Shown here: positions 7,567 through 19,046 of the stretch, in pieces
How the letters are laid out: the number at the start of each line of letters is the position of its first letter
Numbering within the stretch: the first letter of the stretch is position 1
NCBI RefSeq assembly: GCF_000383575.1
Contig: NZ_KB911579.1
Location: forward strand, 3,442,523-3,506,522
Source of the DNA: Salinispora oceanensis
Lineage (GTDB): Bacteria; Actinomycetota; Actinomycetes; Mycobacteriales; Micromonosporaceae
Length of the DNA stretch: 64,000 bases
Direction of reading: 5' to 3'
Position numbers and translations under genes: made by a program
The notes under the pieces: model-generated
What the model was told of the DNA's origin: nothing
Database searches by the model: none
The model's input: the letters and a program-made list of their open reading frames with translations, nothing else

Positions 7567-10500
7567 TCAGCCGAAGGCCTTGACCTCGCTCCAGTCGCTG
7601 GCAATGGCAGCCAACTGTGGGCCGCCGGTGCCGGTGGTGGAGGGGTGGTAGGCCCAGATGAATCCGTCCGATCGCCGGACCCAGAAGTCGGGAACGTCGT
7701 CCCCGTTGAAGTCCGGGATCGCGAGGACGGCGGTGGTGTTGGTCTCGGTCCAGTTGCCGCCGTACGAAACATCACCTTCCCGGGAGGCGTCGGCCTGCTT
7801 GAGCGAATCAAGGTCGACGCTTCCGGAGACTGGACCGGGCTTGCCGTGGCGGAGGTACATGTAGCCGGTATCCAGATCGCGCCAGAGCAGGTCTGGAGTG
7901 CCGTCCAGGTCCACGTCCGCCATGTTGACGATCTGGCGCCGCTCCCATGGGCCGGTGTCCATCAGGATCGCTTCCTGGAAGCTTGACCCGGTGTAGCCGC
8001 TGAGCACCCAGAAGCCGGCCCCGGCCCGCAGGGCCAGGTCTGGACGGCGGTCGCCGGTGATGTCGCCGAGCGCCTTGATCTGGATCCAGGTCGCGGGATC
8101 GGGCGTGTCTGGCGGAAGCAGGACGCGGAGCCGGTCGTCAACGTTGAAGGTGCCGTACCCGTCGCCGGGATAGAGCCAGAAGCCGCCGTCCGGGGTTCGG
8201 GCGAACAGGTCGGTGGAGCCGTCGCCGGGATACACGTCGGAGTGTTTGGTGATCAGTGCTGCCTGGTCGGTTTCCGGGTCGTACCAGTGACCGGGTGGGT
8301 TGAGCGTGCCGTTCTCGTCGTAGGAGGCGACCTGCGCGGCCTCCAGTTCGCCGTCAACGTCGCCGGGGTAGTTACGTAGCGTGCCGCCGGCGTCGATCAT
8401 CAGGAGGTCGGGGATTCCGTCGCCGCCGGTGTCCCCGGGCCCGTCGGCAGTGTCGCGCGGCGGCACGTAGAAGTGGTAGTCGGTGCGTTCGCTCTTGTTC
8501 CCCACCGCGTCGTACGCGTGCACCTGCAGGTTGGTGGGCCCGCCGTGCCGGGGTTTGAGGGCGGGCACCGTTGCGGTGCCGCCGGTGGCGGTCACCGAGG
8601 TCCAGTTGACCCCATTGAGTGCGTACTCGAACCGTGCCGCGTCAGCGGCGGCGAAGGTGATCGGCCCGGTTTCTCCGAACTTCACGGTCGCCCAGGTGGC
8701 GCCGTCGGGGGTGGCTTCCAGGAAGACGTCACTGCTGACATCGGGCGCCGGTGGTGCCGAGGCATCGACGATGAGCTTGCAGGGCGTGCTGGGCGGGTTC
8801 CAGCTGGAGGGCGCGTTGGAGGTGTCTTCGGCCCGGACATTCCACAGATAGACGCCCTCGTCAACCAGGGTGCTGCTGGGGATCGTCAGGCTGGCCTTGC
8901 CGGCGCTGGTGGTGGTGATCAGGGTGCCCGTGGGCCAGGGGGAACCACTCTTCCAGAAGCGGAAGCGCAGGCCCTTCAGGTTGCCGTCCGGGTCGCTGGA
9001 GCTCGCCGACAGGGTGAGGTCGGTCTTGGCGACCCTGACCCCGCCGGGGGCGCAGGCACCCCCGGGGGAGGTGGTGAGGCCGGTCGGGACATTGGGCCTG
9101 CGGTTGTAGGTGACCGTCAGCGTCGCGGACTTCGCCGTGAACTTGCGCCAGGTCAGGGTGTCGGACTCACTGGTGGCCCGCATGCCCAGGTTGATGTTCG
9201 CCCACCCGTTGTTGGCCCCCTGCTGGGCCGCGTTTTTCACGTTGAAGCTCACGTAGTCCCCTCTGCAGTCGCTGCTGTAGCCCTTGGCGAACGACAGCTT
9301 CTGCTGCAGGGTCATGTAGCTGGGTTGGGCGTTCCAGGTGGTGCCGGAGGAGATGGCGCCGACGAGCCACAGCTGCATCTCCCGATTGGTGCAGCTCCAC
9401 GAGTATTCGTTCAACACCTTGAAGGTCGCCGAGCTGACCGTCGCGCCGCGCAGGGAGGTGCTGAAGCGCATCCGCCAGAACGATCGGGTTCGGAGCGGAG
9501 TGGACTTTTCGTATCCCACGCGCGCGACGGTAGTTCCCTTGTTGAAGTTGGTGCCATTCCAGGTGTTGGTGTTGGGGTGCTGTGAGTAGACGGTTGCCCA
9601 GTCGACCACCCCGCTGTTGAGGGTCGGGTCCAGGAAGACGGGGAAGAGCGTCTCCGGGTTGGTCAGGAGCCCAGTGGCAGCGGCATTCAGGTGCAGGCGG
9701 AGCGCACCAGTGCCGTCGCCGTCCACCTGGGTGGGGAGCTGGGCGCTCCGGGCGCCGGGCTCGTTGCCGGTGAGCCCGCTGAGGTTCAGTACGTCGGCGG
9801 GGGTGTCCACCGCAGTGCGGATCTCGGCATCCGGGCGCTCCTGGCCAGCGGAGTCCCAGGCGAACGGGGTGGGGATGGAGCCGACCTCCTGGCCGGTCTG
9901 GTCCAGGATCTGGATCCCCCCGGTGCCGGCGTCGTGGCGGAAGCGCGCGGTTGCGGACGTCAGCCCGTAGGTCACCGCGCTGGCGGCCTCGATCGTCTCG
10001 GCCGAGCGGTTCTTGACGACCAGCAACTGGCCGAACCCGCCCACGTCGCGGGCGACGATGAGCAGGTCAACGCCGGGTAGGACCTCGGGGTAGAGCGCCC
10101 GCGGGCCGTCGAGGACCGGTTCCGGCAGGTGTCCGGGCCAGGTGAAGGCGACGGTGTGGCCGTCCACCTCCGCTTCGGCCAGGACGGTTTCGCTGTCCTC
10201 TGCCTGCGCCTGGCCCCCGCCGGAGCCACCGGATCCGCCGGATCCACCAGAGCTGTCGGGTTTGTCGGCTGCACTGCTGCCTGCGGAGAAGCGGACGGGG
10301 GAGGGGGCGTTGACCGGCCGGATGCCGAGGCCGTCCGGAGCCGCGCCGGTACGGGTCAGCGTGGTGTCGATCGGCGACCACCGGCCGGCGGCGTTCTTTG
10401 TCCGCTGTGGCGTCGCGTTGAAGGCGGAGCGGAGCTGCCCGTCGGGCAGTGCCCAGGTCAGCGCGGTGGCGGTGGTGGCGGTCTCGACCAGTACCTCCTC

Positions 10501-10704
10501 ACCGGTGCGGAGCGCTTGCGCCATCGCGGCGGCCTCGTCCTTCAGCGGGACGGCCGCGATGCGGGAGACCCCCTCCGGGGAGTCGCCGCTTCCCGGCCAC
10601 CACGGCAGTAGGGCGGCGACGACGGCGGTCAGGAGGAGACCGATGGTGAGGGTCAGCCGGGTGCGTGTACGCACGAAGGGACTGAGCAGGCGAGGCGCGG
10701 TCAC
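7567..10704 (-). CDS. Secreted DNRLRE/FG-GAP (VCBS) repeat protein, RHS partner
   Basis: A 1045-residue exported protein. The GTG at 10704 has gggagggg upstream. A signal anchor covers about residues 16-36 ([18 protein letters not shown]). Then follow a Gly/Ser linker, a DNRLRE-type beta domain (about 360-550), fibronectin-like segments, and five C-terminal FG-GAP/VCBS calcium-binding repeats with D-x-x-x-D-x-x-PD cores ([52 protein letters not shown] and one degenerate copy). DNRLRE and FG-GAP proteins commonly neighbour actinobacterial RHS toxins. It is divergent from the RHS gene across about 440 bp. A role in display, processing or assembly of the RHS shell is inferred from position. Confidence 0.85.
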   Translation of the reverse strand: MTAPRLLSPFVRTRTRLTLTIGLLLTAVVAALLPWWPGSGDSPEGVSRIAAVPLKDEAAAMAQALRTGEEVLVETATTATALTWALPDGQLRSAFNATPQRTKNAAGRWSPIDTTLTRTGAAPDGLGIRPVNAPSPVRFSAGSSAADKPDSSGGSGGSGGSGGGQAQAEDSETVLAEAEVDGHTVAFTWPGHLPEPVLDGPRALYPEVLPGVDLLIVARDVGGFGQLLVVKNRSAETIEAASAVTYGLTSATARFRHDAGTGGIQILDQTGQEVGSIPTPFAWDSAGQERPDAEIRTAVDTPADVLNLSGLTGNEPGARSAQLPTQVDGDGTGALRLHLNAAATGLLTNPETLFPVFLDPTLNSGVVDWATVYSQHPNTNTWNGTNFNKGTTVARVGYEKSTPLRTRSFWRMRFSTSLRGATVSSATFKVLNEYSWSCTNREMQLWLVGAISSGTTWNAQPSYMTLQQKLSFAKGYSSDCRGDYVSFNVKNAAQQGANNGWANINLGMRATSESDTLTWRKFTAKSATLTVTYNRRPNVPTGLTTSPGGACAPGGVRVAKTDLTLSASSSDPDGNLKGLRFRFWKSGSPWPTGTLITTTSAGKASLTIPSSTLVDEGVYLWNVRAEDTSNAPSSWNPPSTPCKLIVDASAPPAPDVSSDVFLEATPDGATWATVKFGETGPITFAAADAARFEYALNGVNWTSVTATGGTATVPALKPRHGGPTNLQVHAYDAVGNKSERTDYHFYVPPRDTADGPGDTGGDGIPDLLMIDAGGTLRNYPGDVDGELEAAQVASYDENGTLNPPGHWYDPETDQAALITKHSDVYPGDGSTDLFARTPDGGFWLYPGDGYGTFNVDDRLRVLLPPDTPDPATWIQIKALGDITGDRRPDLALRAGAGFWVLSGYTGSSFQEAILMDTGPWERRQIVNMADVDLDGTPDLLWRDLDTGYMYLRHGKPGPVSGSVDLDSLKQADASREGDVSYGGNWTETNTTAVLAIPDFNGDDVPDFWVRRSDGFIWAYHPSTTGTGGPQLAAIASDWSEVKAFG

Positions 10705-11141
10705 GGCGATCCCCTCCCGTGGGGGCCAGGCGGACAGAAAGGCGCGGCAAGCAGCCCCGTCGGTGGGTCAGGGGGGCAGAACGCGGGCACACGATCGCAC
10801 GGAAACGAGCGAGTTGGGTGACCCGCGAACGTTATTGACCTGTGACCCAGTGTCGTCGCTCAGCGGTGAGGTCAGGCTAAATGAACTTTATCGGCGATTT
10901 TGTCCGTGCTGTGTGCGGATCTTGGCCTACTTCATGCCCCCGTGCCGGCTATTTGATCTTTCTTAGCTTTGTATCAGGAGTATCCCGTGGCTAAGATCAC
11001 TTTTTTTGGATCTTGGTCTGACTGACGCCTTGAGCAGGGCGGGCGTATGCCGCAGAGTGCACACGCACGTGTCGCGTCCGACGCGTGTTCTGCGCGGTTC
11101 AATCCGTGCCTTCTCTTTCGTCCTCGCGGGAGTCGACGGGT
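10705..11141. other. AT-rich divergent promoter region of the RHS locus
   Basis: No gene is seen in these 437 bases. The stretch around 10830-11030 is unusually AT-rich for the window (agctttgtatcagg, cactttttttgg) and has short repeats of ggatcttgg and gatctt. It must hold the promoters for the FG-GAP gene (minus) and the RHS gene (plus); I cannot place -10/-35 boxes with confidence. Confidence 0.5.
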
Positions 11142-14100
11142 ATGCGTGGTACCGGTTTGTTGTTCCGACGGCCGTCCGACCGGCGGACCCCGACGGAGTC
11201 GGGCCGCCTGGCGGGGCCGACCCGCCGGGCCTTCGTCCTGGCGCTCACGGCAACCCTGGCGGTGACCAGCCTGCCCGCCGCCGCGTTCGCGGTACCCGGA
11301 TCGGGCATGACTCGAGAGCAGGTCGAGCTGCCCGACCTGCCGGAGATCGAGCGGGTCGACCGGGACGAGGGCGCCGAGACGGACCTGACCACCGCCCCCG
11401 AGGTGCCGATCGACCCGTACGTGCCGCAGGCGGTTGACCCCTGGCAGCAGGACAGCGGCGTGGTGGACCTGACCGGTCTCGCCGCGGGCGACAGCCGGCC
11501 CGTTGATGACCTCCCGATCGCCCTCGGTGTGCCGGAGGAGGGCGACCCAGCCGACCTCGCCGGCACCTGGAATGTGGACCTGGCCGCACCCGAGGCGTCG
11601 CAGGACGCGGGGGTCGCCGGTCTGATCATGAAGCTCACCCCGCCGGAGACCGCGGACCCGGCCGCCGAGGTCGCGCTCAGCGTTGACTACACACCCTTCG
11701 CCGACCTGTACGGCCCGCAGGCGGCCGACCGCTTCGGGGTCGTGCTGCTGCCGGACTGTGTCTACGACGACCCGGACAGCGGGGACTGTGCGACCAATGG
11801 CGGCACTGGCGGCGGCGTGTCGGCGCGGACCGCCGCCCCGATTGACCTGACCGGCCCGGCTGCCGCACAGGCCGTGCCGAGTGAGGTCGAGCTGGTGCCG
11901 GCCGACGACGCGCCCACCAACAACTCCGCGGCTGCGGACGAGCCGACCCGGCGGGTGGTCACCGGTACGGTCCCCGTCGCTTCACTCCTCAGCGCCGACA
12001 CCGCCGCCGCGGGCGCCGGTGCCGCGGGCGCTGACACGGCCGCTGCCGACACCGCCGCTGCGAGTGCCGGTACCGCGAGCGTCGCCACCGCGGTGAACGC
12101 CGGTGTCGCGAGCGCCGTCGCCGCGACGAGGGCCACCACGTCGTCAACGGGCTCGAGTGTGGTGGGTGTGCTGGATACCGGTGGCTCCACGGCCGGTGAC
12201 TTCACCGCCACGCCCCTGCTCTCCTCCGGGTCCTGGGCGGCGGGCTCCTCTTCCGGTGCGTTCACCTACGGATACCAGGTGCAGGTGCCGGAGACCGCCG
12301 GTGGCCTGATGCCGAAGGTAAACCTCTCCTACTCGTCGCAGTCGGTGGACGGCCGTACCTCCGCCACGAACAACCAGGCGTCCTGGATCGGTGACGGCTG
12401 GGACTACAACGCGGGGGCGATCACCCGCAGCTACGCCAACTGCCGGCAGGATTCGAAGAAGCCGGGGGCGAACAACTCCAAGCACCGGACCGCCGACCTC
12501 TGCTGGGGCTCACCGAACGCGACGCTGTCGCTCGGCGGCATGACCACCGAGCTGGTCTGGGACGAGGAGAAGGAGCGCTGGTTCACCGCCAACGGCGATG
12601 GCTCCACGGTGGAGCTACGCACGGACACCGGCCGGGCCAACGGGGACGCGGACGGCGAGTACTGGATCGTCACCACCCGGGACGGCACCCGCTACCACTT
12701 CGGCCTGCACCGACTTCCCGGATGGTCCGACCACGGCTCGGGCGCCGACGACCCGGTGACGAACTCGGTCCTCACCGTGCCGGTCTACGGCAACCACGCT
12801 GGCGAGCCCTGCTACAAGGAGGGCAACTGGGCGGGCTCCTTCTGCACCCAGGCCTGGCGCTGGGGTCTCGACTACGTCGAGGACATCAACGGCAACGCGA
12901 TGTCCCTGTGGTGGGGCAAGGAGACCAACTACTACGCCCGGAACTTCAACTTCAAGGACCCGGTCAAGTACGACCGCGGCGGCTACCTCTCCCGCATCGA
13001 ATACGGGCAACGCCGGGACACCCTCTTCACCGCAGCCCCCCTGGCCCGGGTTGGCTTCACCGTCGCCGAGCGCTGCTTCGACGAGGGGGAGTTGACCTGC
13101 AGCGAGGAGAACTTCACCAGCTCCGACCCCGGGCACTACCGGATCTGGTACGACACCCCGGCCAACCTGCGGTGCGCCGCGGGCGAGAAGTGCTGGAACG
13201 CGGGGCCGTCCTTCTTCACCCGTAAACGTCTCGACAAGATCACCACCTCGGCCCAGCGGCGCAGTGGCGACACCACGCTGCAGGCGGTGGACGAGTACCA
13301 GCTCACGCAGTCCTTCCCGATCCTGCTGACCGGGCCGAACACCGCGCTGTGGTTGGAGTCGATCACCCGTACCGGGTATGCCCGCAACGGCACGACCGAC
13401 GAGAAGGTCACCCTCAACCCGGTGCGCTTCGAGCACAACGTCGAGGACATGCCGAACCGGGTCAAGCAGGACCACCGCCCCGGCTTCTCCCGACTGCGCA
13501 TCGCCCGGGTCATCAACGAGTACGGCGGCGAGACGGTCGTCAGCTACAAGGTGCCCACCGGGGACTGCGCCACCGGCGCCAACCTGCCCGGCAAGGGCGA
13601 CACCGCCGGCCTGAAGGCCAACACCCGACTCTGCTATCCGTCGTACTGGCATCCGGACCCGGAAGCCGAGGACATCGACTGGTTCCACAAGTACGTCGTC
13701 GACAGCATCGAGGAGCTGCCCGCGATCGACGGCGCCTCCGTCGCCACCGTCACCCGCTACACCTACGGGACCCCGGCCTGGCGGCTCGCCGAGCGGGAGT
13801 TCACCAAGAAGTCAACCCGCACGTACTCCCAGTTTGCCGGCTTCGCGCAGGTCGCCGTCCGCACCGGCGACGACGATCCCGCCATCGGCAGCGCGCAGAC
13901 CAAGACCGTCACCCGCTACTTCCGGGGACTCGGCGACACCGTCTCGGTACGGGACATCACCGGCGCTGAGATCGCCAAGGACCGAAAGCCCTTCGCCGGC
14001 CGCATCGCCGAGGAGCTGACCTACACCAGCGCCGAGGACGCCGACGGGGAGTGGCTGACCCGCAGCGTCACGTACCCCGCTGCCCAGCTTCTCGCCAGTC

Positions 14101-17100
14101 GCGACCGCGACGACGGCCTCAGCCCGCTGGAGGCCTGGCGGGTCACCGAGCCGCGGCAGGTGGCCCACGCCCGCTCCTCCGGCACCGGCGACGACACCCG
14201 CACCGAGCGGGTTGTCGAGACGAGGACCACCTTCGAGACGACGCATGGCCTGCCCACGCACGTCGAGTCCCTCGGTGACACCGCGCAGACCGGCGACGAG
14301 TCGTGCGCCTTCCTCGAGTACCACCACCGGCTGGACAAGAACCTCATCGGGCTGACCAAGCAGGTTCGCTCCAGCCCAACCACCTGCACCGCCGCCACCT
14401 TCGACGACCTGACGACGCTGAGCTCCGCCAGCCGGGTCGCCTACGACGGCGCGGACTACGGCGTCGACCTCGGTGACGGCACCCGGGGACTCGCCACCGA
14501 GACCTGGTCGCTGAAGGGCGACGGCTCCGGCTTCCAGGCCGACGGCACCACCGGCTTCGACGCCATCGGCCGTGTCGTGACCCGAACCGACGTGGACGGC
14601 GAGACGTCCACGATCACCTACACCCCCGCCACCGGTCAGGCCTTCGCCGTCTCGGAGGAGAACGCGCTGGGCCACCGGCAGACTCGGGAGGTGGAGCCGG
14701 GCCGGGCCGTCTCCCTCAAGACGACCGACGTCAACGGCCTGGTCAGCGAGGCGAGGTACGACCCGTTGGGCCGGCTCGTCGAGGCGTGGGCACCCGGCCG
14801 TACCCCCTCCACCAAGGCTGTCCCGGACTTCCGGGCCGAGTACGCCATCCCGGACGGCAAGCCGCCGTACATCACCACCTTCGCGCGGGGGCACGAGGGC
14901 CGAATCGAAACCTCGGTCACGCTCTACGACGGAATGGGTCGGGAGCGGCAGAGCCAGACCGAGGCCATCGGCGGCGGTCGTCTGATCACCGACACGCTCT
15001 ACAACAGCTCCGGCGAGGTGTGGCAGACCCGCAACGCCTACCACGCCGAGGGATCACCGATCGGGCAGCTCTTCACGCCGCTCGCCGACACCGCCGTCCC
15101 CAACGTCACCCGCTACACCTACGACGGTCTCGGCCGGGTCACCCGGGAGTTGCCGGTCCTGGACGGCGTCGAGGTGCCGGCGCGGGCCACCAGCTACACA
15201 TACGGGGAGGACCACTCCACGGTCGTCAACCCGGCAGGTGCCGCGTCCTACCGCATTTTCAGTGACGCCATGGGCCGGACCACCCGGCTGGACACCTTCA
15301 CCGACAGCGGCCACACCGAGTTCACCTCGATGCGGTACGAGTACGACACGCGTGGAAACCTGGTGCAGGCCACCAACTCCGCCGACGAGACCCACCCGTG
15401 GAGTTGGACGTACGACCAGCGCGGGCGACTCGTCACCGCCGTGGACCCCAACAGCGGTACCAGCCAGCTGACGTACGACCGGTTCGACCGGCAGGAGAGC
15501 GTCACCAACGGCCGCAACATCACCGTCTGGAACAGCTACGACAAGCTGCACCGCCCCACCGAGCAGCGGCTCGGCGTCAGCGACGGCACCCTGCTGGCGG
15601 CCTACACCTACGACAGCGCCCCGGGCGGCAAGGGGCTGCCGGCGACCGCCACCCGCTACACCGACGGTCTGGCGTACACCCAGTCGATCGGCGGGTACAC
15701 CGACGACTACCAGCCCACCTCCACCACCCTGACGCTGCCCGACTCCATCGCCGACACCTGGGGCCTGGAAACCTCCTACCGGTACGACTACACGTACACC
15801 GACACCGGTCTGCCCGAGTCGACCATGCTGCCGGCCGTCGGAGCTCTCCCCGCTGAGAAGCTGCTGACCCGCTACACCAGGGACGGGCTGCCCCTGTCGG
15901 TGTCGGGTAAGGACTGGTACGGCGCCGAAACGGTCTACTCGCCGTACGGGCAGGTGCTGCGCTCCACCCTCGGCGCCCAGCCGTACCGGGTGTGGACCAC
16001 CGCCTCCTACGACAACGCCAGTGGCGCCCTCACCGACCAGTTGGTCCACCGAGAGCAGACCGATGACCAGAGCATCGTCGCTGCCAACCTGGTGTCGCAC
16101 CGCTCCTACCAGTACGACGAGGCCGGCAACGTCACCTCGATCCGTGAGCGCTCCCTCGGCCTTGAGGAGCGGCAGTGCTTCACGTACGACCCGATCGGCC
16201 AGCTGACCACGGCGTGGACGGCGACCGACCAGGAGTCCTGTGCCGCTAGTCCGGCCGGCGACACCGTGACCGCCGGCACCGACGGCGCCGGCTACTGGCA
16301 GGAGTACGAGTACGACCTGCTCGGCAATCGCACGAAGCTGGTGGAGAAGGACCTCACCGGCGACACCGCCAAGGACGCCACCACCAGCTACGACTACGGC
16401 AAGGCCGACGGCACGCAGCCGCGCACCCTCACCAAGGTCACCAAGGACTACGTGACCCCGGACGGCGCGGAGGTCACCGCCGTCGCCGAGCGGCTGTATG
16501 AGCTGACCGGCGAGACCAAGGTCGTCACCTCCGTGGAGAGCGGCGACCAGCAGGTGCTCTCCTGGACCTACGACGGCAAGGTCGACCGGATCAGCGGCGC
16601 GGGAAGCAGGGGCAAGACCGCCTACGTCGGGTTGGCCGACAAGTGCATCGACCTGAGCCGGGGCGTACCGGGTAATCCAGTACAGCTGGTCTCGTGCAAC
16701 GGCACGATCGCGCAGAAGTGGACTTTCGCTCCCGCACCCGGCCAGGCCGATGCGAACCTGGGCACCCTGTCCATATATGACGGCTGGTGCGTCCAGCCTG
16801 CCGCCAATGCAGCCGGGTCAGCCTTGGCCACACAGGAGTGTTCCGGGTCGACCGATCAGCACCTGGAGCGTCTCTCCACCGGGCAGCTCAAGCACTCGGC
16901 TTCCGGGCTGTGCCTCGCGGTGAAGGACGCGGCCACCGACGACCTCACCCCGCTGGTGCTCGTGGCCTGTGACGCGGATTCCGCTGCGCAGCAGTGGGAG
17001 GCGCAGAACGAGACTCGGCACCTCTACGGACCCGGCGGCAGCCGCCTGCTCACCTTCCAGGACCAGCACGCGACGCTGTACCTCGGCGAGTCGGTGCTGA

Positions 17101-19046
17101 CCGTGCAGCGAGGCGGGACGCTGGTCAATACCCAGCGTTCCTATCCGGCACCGGGTGGTGTCGTGATGCGCTACGTGTATCTCGTCGACCGCAGTACCGG
17201 ACTTGTCGCGCTCGCGGGTGACCATCAGGGCAGCCCGTACGCTGAGGTCGGCCTCCAGGGCGAGATGCCGGTGCGAGTCCGTAAGCAGGACCCGTTCGGT
17301 AACCAGCGTGGCGCCGCGCCCATCGGCGTCAACATGCAGACCCACACCGGGTTCCTCGGTGCCCAGCGGGATGACGCCTCCGGCTACACACCGCTCGGCG
17401 CGCGGCTCTACGACCCGGTGGTGGGCCGCTTCCTCTCCGCCGACCCAGTGCTGGACATCGCGGACCCGATGCAGTCCAACGGGTACGCGTACGCCCACAA
17501 CAACCCGGTGACCCACTCCGACCCGACGGGTCTGGCGGTGTCGTTGACCGCCTCGGAGAAGGCAGCGGCGCTCGCGGGCGCGGGCCTGTCGGCGGCGCAG
17601 GTCGCCCAGGCCCAGTCCGACATGAACCGTTCGTTGATGTCGGTGATCCTCGACTCGGCCTGGTACATGCTGAAGGAGTTCATCGGCATCAACGACGCCA
17701 TGAACTGCTTCGGCGGTGACATGTGGGCGTGCGGCAGCCTCATCGTCGGGGCGATTCCCTGGACGAAGCTCGGCAAGATTCCGGGCGTAATCAAGGCAGT
17801 CAACCGGACTATCTCCGCGATTCAGGCATGGCGTACGGCGAAACGTGTCGCTGAAGGGGTGCTACGCGCCGCCAAGGCGGCGGAGACAGCGGCGCTCAAC
17901 GCCAAGAAGCTGGCCATCGAAAAGGCGAAAAAAGCCGCCCAAGCCGCGAAGAAAAAAGCCGCCCAAAAAGCCCAAACAACGAGTAATAAGGCAGCCAACG
18001 CCACAAAGAAGACCGGCAACTCAGCCCAAAAGAACGCCCAGGCGAAATCCAATCCGAAGGGCTCGTCGGCGGCCTCCAGCGGCGCCGGCAAATCCGGCAA
18101 GTCCGGTGGGGGTGCTGGCAAGTCCGGTGGTGGCTCCGGCAAGTCTGGCGGGGGCTCGGGTAAGGGTGACTCCAAGGGCGGCGGGGACTCCGGCGCGACG
18201 GCGCGCGGCGATGGCGGCTCAAGCGGCGGGTCCTGCAAGGTCAACAGCTTCGTTCCCGGCACCAGGGTCCTGATGGCGGATGGCTCCACCAAACCGGTGG
18301 AGGATGTGCAGCCGGGTGACGAGGTCCTGGTTACTGACCCGGAGACGGGCGAGACCGTGGCCGAGACGGTTTCCGCGGCCATCAAGGGCGACGGTGTCAA
18401 GAAGCTGGTGAAGGTCACCATCGACACCGATGGCGACCGTGGCTCGGAGACTGCCGAGATCACCGCGACTGACGGTCACCCGTTCTGGGTGCCGGAGTTG
18501 GGCGAGTGGATCGACGCCACCGACCTGCGTTCCGGCCAGTGGCTGCGGACCAGCTCCGGCACGTACGTGCAGATCACGGCGATCGACCGCTGGGATGTCC
18601 TGCAGGCCACCGTCCACAACCTCACCGTCGCCAACATCCACACGTACTATGTGCTAGCCGGCAACACGCCGGTCCTCGTACACAATTGCAACGGGGCTAC
18701 GCTTGACCTCAAGTACAAGGACAGTTGGACTGCCGGACAGAGGGCGGCTGCCGATGCGAAGGTGGCGGCACTCAATTCTGCCGATCGGCTTGTAGTTACT
18801 CAAGTGCAACGGTCGGGGAGTGCGGCGGATGTATGGCGCGCAAATGGGAGGAAAACCATCCCCGGCACCGACATCGATCACAAGATTGATCTTCAGCTGG
18901 GCGGTGCCGATCACATCGATAACATGTGGCCACTCGATTCCTCAGTGAACAGAAGCCTCGGCGCTCAGATCTCTGCAAAGCTGAAGGGTCAGGGGCTGAA
19001 GCCTGGGGATATAGTCTGTAGAGTTACGATCTCGGCGCGATGTTAG
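11142..19046 (+). CDS. RHS polymorphic toxin: ricin lectin, RHS core, Hint, HNH-like nuclease tip
   Basis: A 2634-residue exported RHS/YD-repeat toxin. The ATG at 11142 has cgggag 9 bp upstream and gives a signal peptide (RRAFVLALTATLAVTSLPAA). In order: Ala/Thr-rich segment; SpvB-like beta region (about 360-500); YD repeats; a ricin-type beta-trefoil (about 1826-1955, QKW and QQW motifs); RHS core ending in DPTGL at about 2127-2131; Lys/Ala then Gly/Ser/Lys linker (2247-2363); Hint domain from Cys2365 to HNC at 2514-2516, with TDGHPFW; and a tip of about 118 residues. The tip holds DIDHKIDLQLGG (from 2577) and NMWPLDSSVNRSLG, as in HNH/Endonuclease VII-type toxins. The Hint domain should release the tip. 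The tip is less GC-rich than the shell. Nuclease activity is inferred. Confidence 0.9.
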   Translation: MRGTGLLFRRPSDRRTPTESGRLAGPTRRAFVLALTATLAVTSLPAAAFAVPGSGMTREQVELPDLPEIERVDRDEGAETDLTTAPEVPIDPYVPQAVDPWQQDSGVVDLTGLAAGDSRPVDDLPIALGVPEEGDPADLAGTWNVDLAAPEASQDAGVAGLIMKLTPPETADPAAEVALSVDYTPFADLYGPQAADRFGVVLLPDCVYDDPDSGDCATNGGTGGGVSARTAAPIDLTGPAAAQAVPSEVELVPADDAPTNNSAAADEPTRRVVTGTVPVASLLSADTAAAGAGAAGADTAAADTAAASAGTASVATAVNAGVASAVAATRATTSSTGSSVVGVLDTGGSTAGDFTATPLLSSGSWAAGSSSGAFTYGYQVQVPETAGGLMPKVNLSYSSQSVDGRTSATNNQASWIGDGWDYNAGAITRSYANCRQDSKKPGANNSKHRTADLCWGSPNATLSLGGMTTELVWDEEKERWFTANGDGSTVELRTDTGRANGDADGEYWIVTTRDGTRYHFGLHRLPGWSDHGSGADDPVTNSVLTVPVYGNHAGEPCYKEGNWAGSFCTQAWRWGLDYVEDINGNAMSLWWGKETNYYARNFNFKDPVKYDRGGYLSRIEYGQRRDTLFTAAPLARVGFTVAERCFDEGELTCSEENFTSSDPGHYRIWYDTPANLRCAAGEKCWNAGPSFFTRKRLDKITTSAQRRSGDTTLQAVDEYQLTQSFPILLTGPNTALWLESITRTGYARNGTTDEKVTLNPVRFEHNVEDMPNRVKQDHRPGFSRLRIARVINEYGGETVVSYKVPTGDCATGANLPGKGDTAGLKANTRLCYPSYWHPDPEAEDIDWFHKYVVDSIEELPAIDGASVATVTRYTYGTPAWRLAEREFTKKSTRTYSQFAGFAQVAVRTGDDDPAIGSAQTKTVTRYFRGLGDTVSVRDITGAEIAKDRKPFAGRIAEELTYTSAEDADGEWLTRSVTYPAAQLLASRDRDDGLSPLEAWRVTEPRQVAHARSSGTGDDTRTERVVETRTTFETTHGLPTHVESLGDTAQTGDESCAFLEYHHRLDKNLIGLTKQVRSSPTTCTAATFDDLTTLSSASRVAYDGADYGVDLGDGTRGLATETWSLKGDGSGFQADGTTGFDAIGRVVTRTDVDGETSTITYTPATGQAFAVSEENALGHRQTREVEPGRAVSLKTTDVNGLVSEARYDPLGRLVEAWAPGRTPSTKAVPDFRAEYAIPDGKPPYITTFARGHEGRIETSVTLYDGMGRERQSQTEAIGGGRLITDTLYNSSGEVWQTRNAYHAEGSPIGQLFTPLADTAVPNVTRYTYDGLGRVTRELPVLDGVEVPARATSYTYGEDHSTVVNPAGAASYRIFSDAMGRTTRLDTFTDSGHTEFTSMRYEYDTRGNLVQATNSADETHPWSWTYDQRGRLVTAVDPNSGTSQLTYDRFDRQESVTNGRNITVWNSYDKLHRPTEQRLGVSDGTLLAAYTYDSAPGGKGLPATATRYTDGLAYTQSIGGYTDDYQPTSTTLTLPDSIADTWGLETSYRYDYTYTDTGLPESTMLPAVGALPAEKLLTRYTRDGLPLSVSGKDWYGAETVYSPYGQVLRSTLGAQPYRVWTTASYDNASGALTDQLVHREQTDDQSIVAANLVSHRSYQYDEAGNVTSIRERSLGLEERQCFTYDPIGQLTTAWTATDQESCAASPAGDTVTAGTDGAGYWQEYEYDLLGNRTKLVEKDLTGDTAKDATTSYDYGKADGTQPRTLTKVTKDYVTPDGAEVTAVAERLYELTGETKVVTSVESGDQQVLSWTYDGKVDRISGAGSRGKTAYVGLADKCIDLSRGVPGNPVQLVSCNGTIAQKWTFAPAPGQADANLGTLSIYDGWCVQPAANAAGSALATQECSGSTDQHLERLSTGQLKHSASGLCLAVKDAATDDLTPLVLVACDADSAAQQWEAQNETRHLYGPGGSRLLTFQDQHATLYLGESVLTVQRGGTLVNTQRSYPAPGGVVMRYVYLVDRSTGLVALAGDHQGSPYAEVGLQGEMPVRVRKQDPFGNQRGAAPIGVNMQTHTGFLGAQRDDASGYTPLGARLYDPVVGRFLSADPVLDIADPMQSNGYAYAHNNPVTHSDPTGLAVSLTASEKAAALAGAGLSAAQVAQAQSDMNRSLMSVILDSAWYMLKEFIGINDAMNCFGGDMWACGSLIVGAIPWTKLGKIPGVIKAVNRTISAIQAWRTAKRVAEGVLRAAKAAETAALNAKKLAIEKAKKAAQAAKKKAAQKAQTTSNKAANATKKTGNSAQKNAQAKSNPKGSSAASSGAGKSGKSGGGAGKSGGGSGKSGGGSGKGDSKGGGDSGATARGDGGSSGGSCKVNSFVPGTRVLMADGSTKPVEDVQPGDEVLVTDPETGETVAETVSAAIKGDGVKKLVKVTIDTDGDRGSETAEITATDGHPFWVPELGEWIDATDLRSGQWLRTSSGTYVQITAIDRWDVLQATVHNLTVANIHTYYVLAGNTPVLVHNCNGATLDLKYKDSWTAGQRAAADAKVAALNSADRLVVTQVQRSGSAADVWRANGRKTIPGTDIDHKIDLQLGGADHIDNMWPLDSSVNRSLGAQISAKLKGQGLKPGDIVCRVTISARC

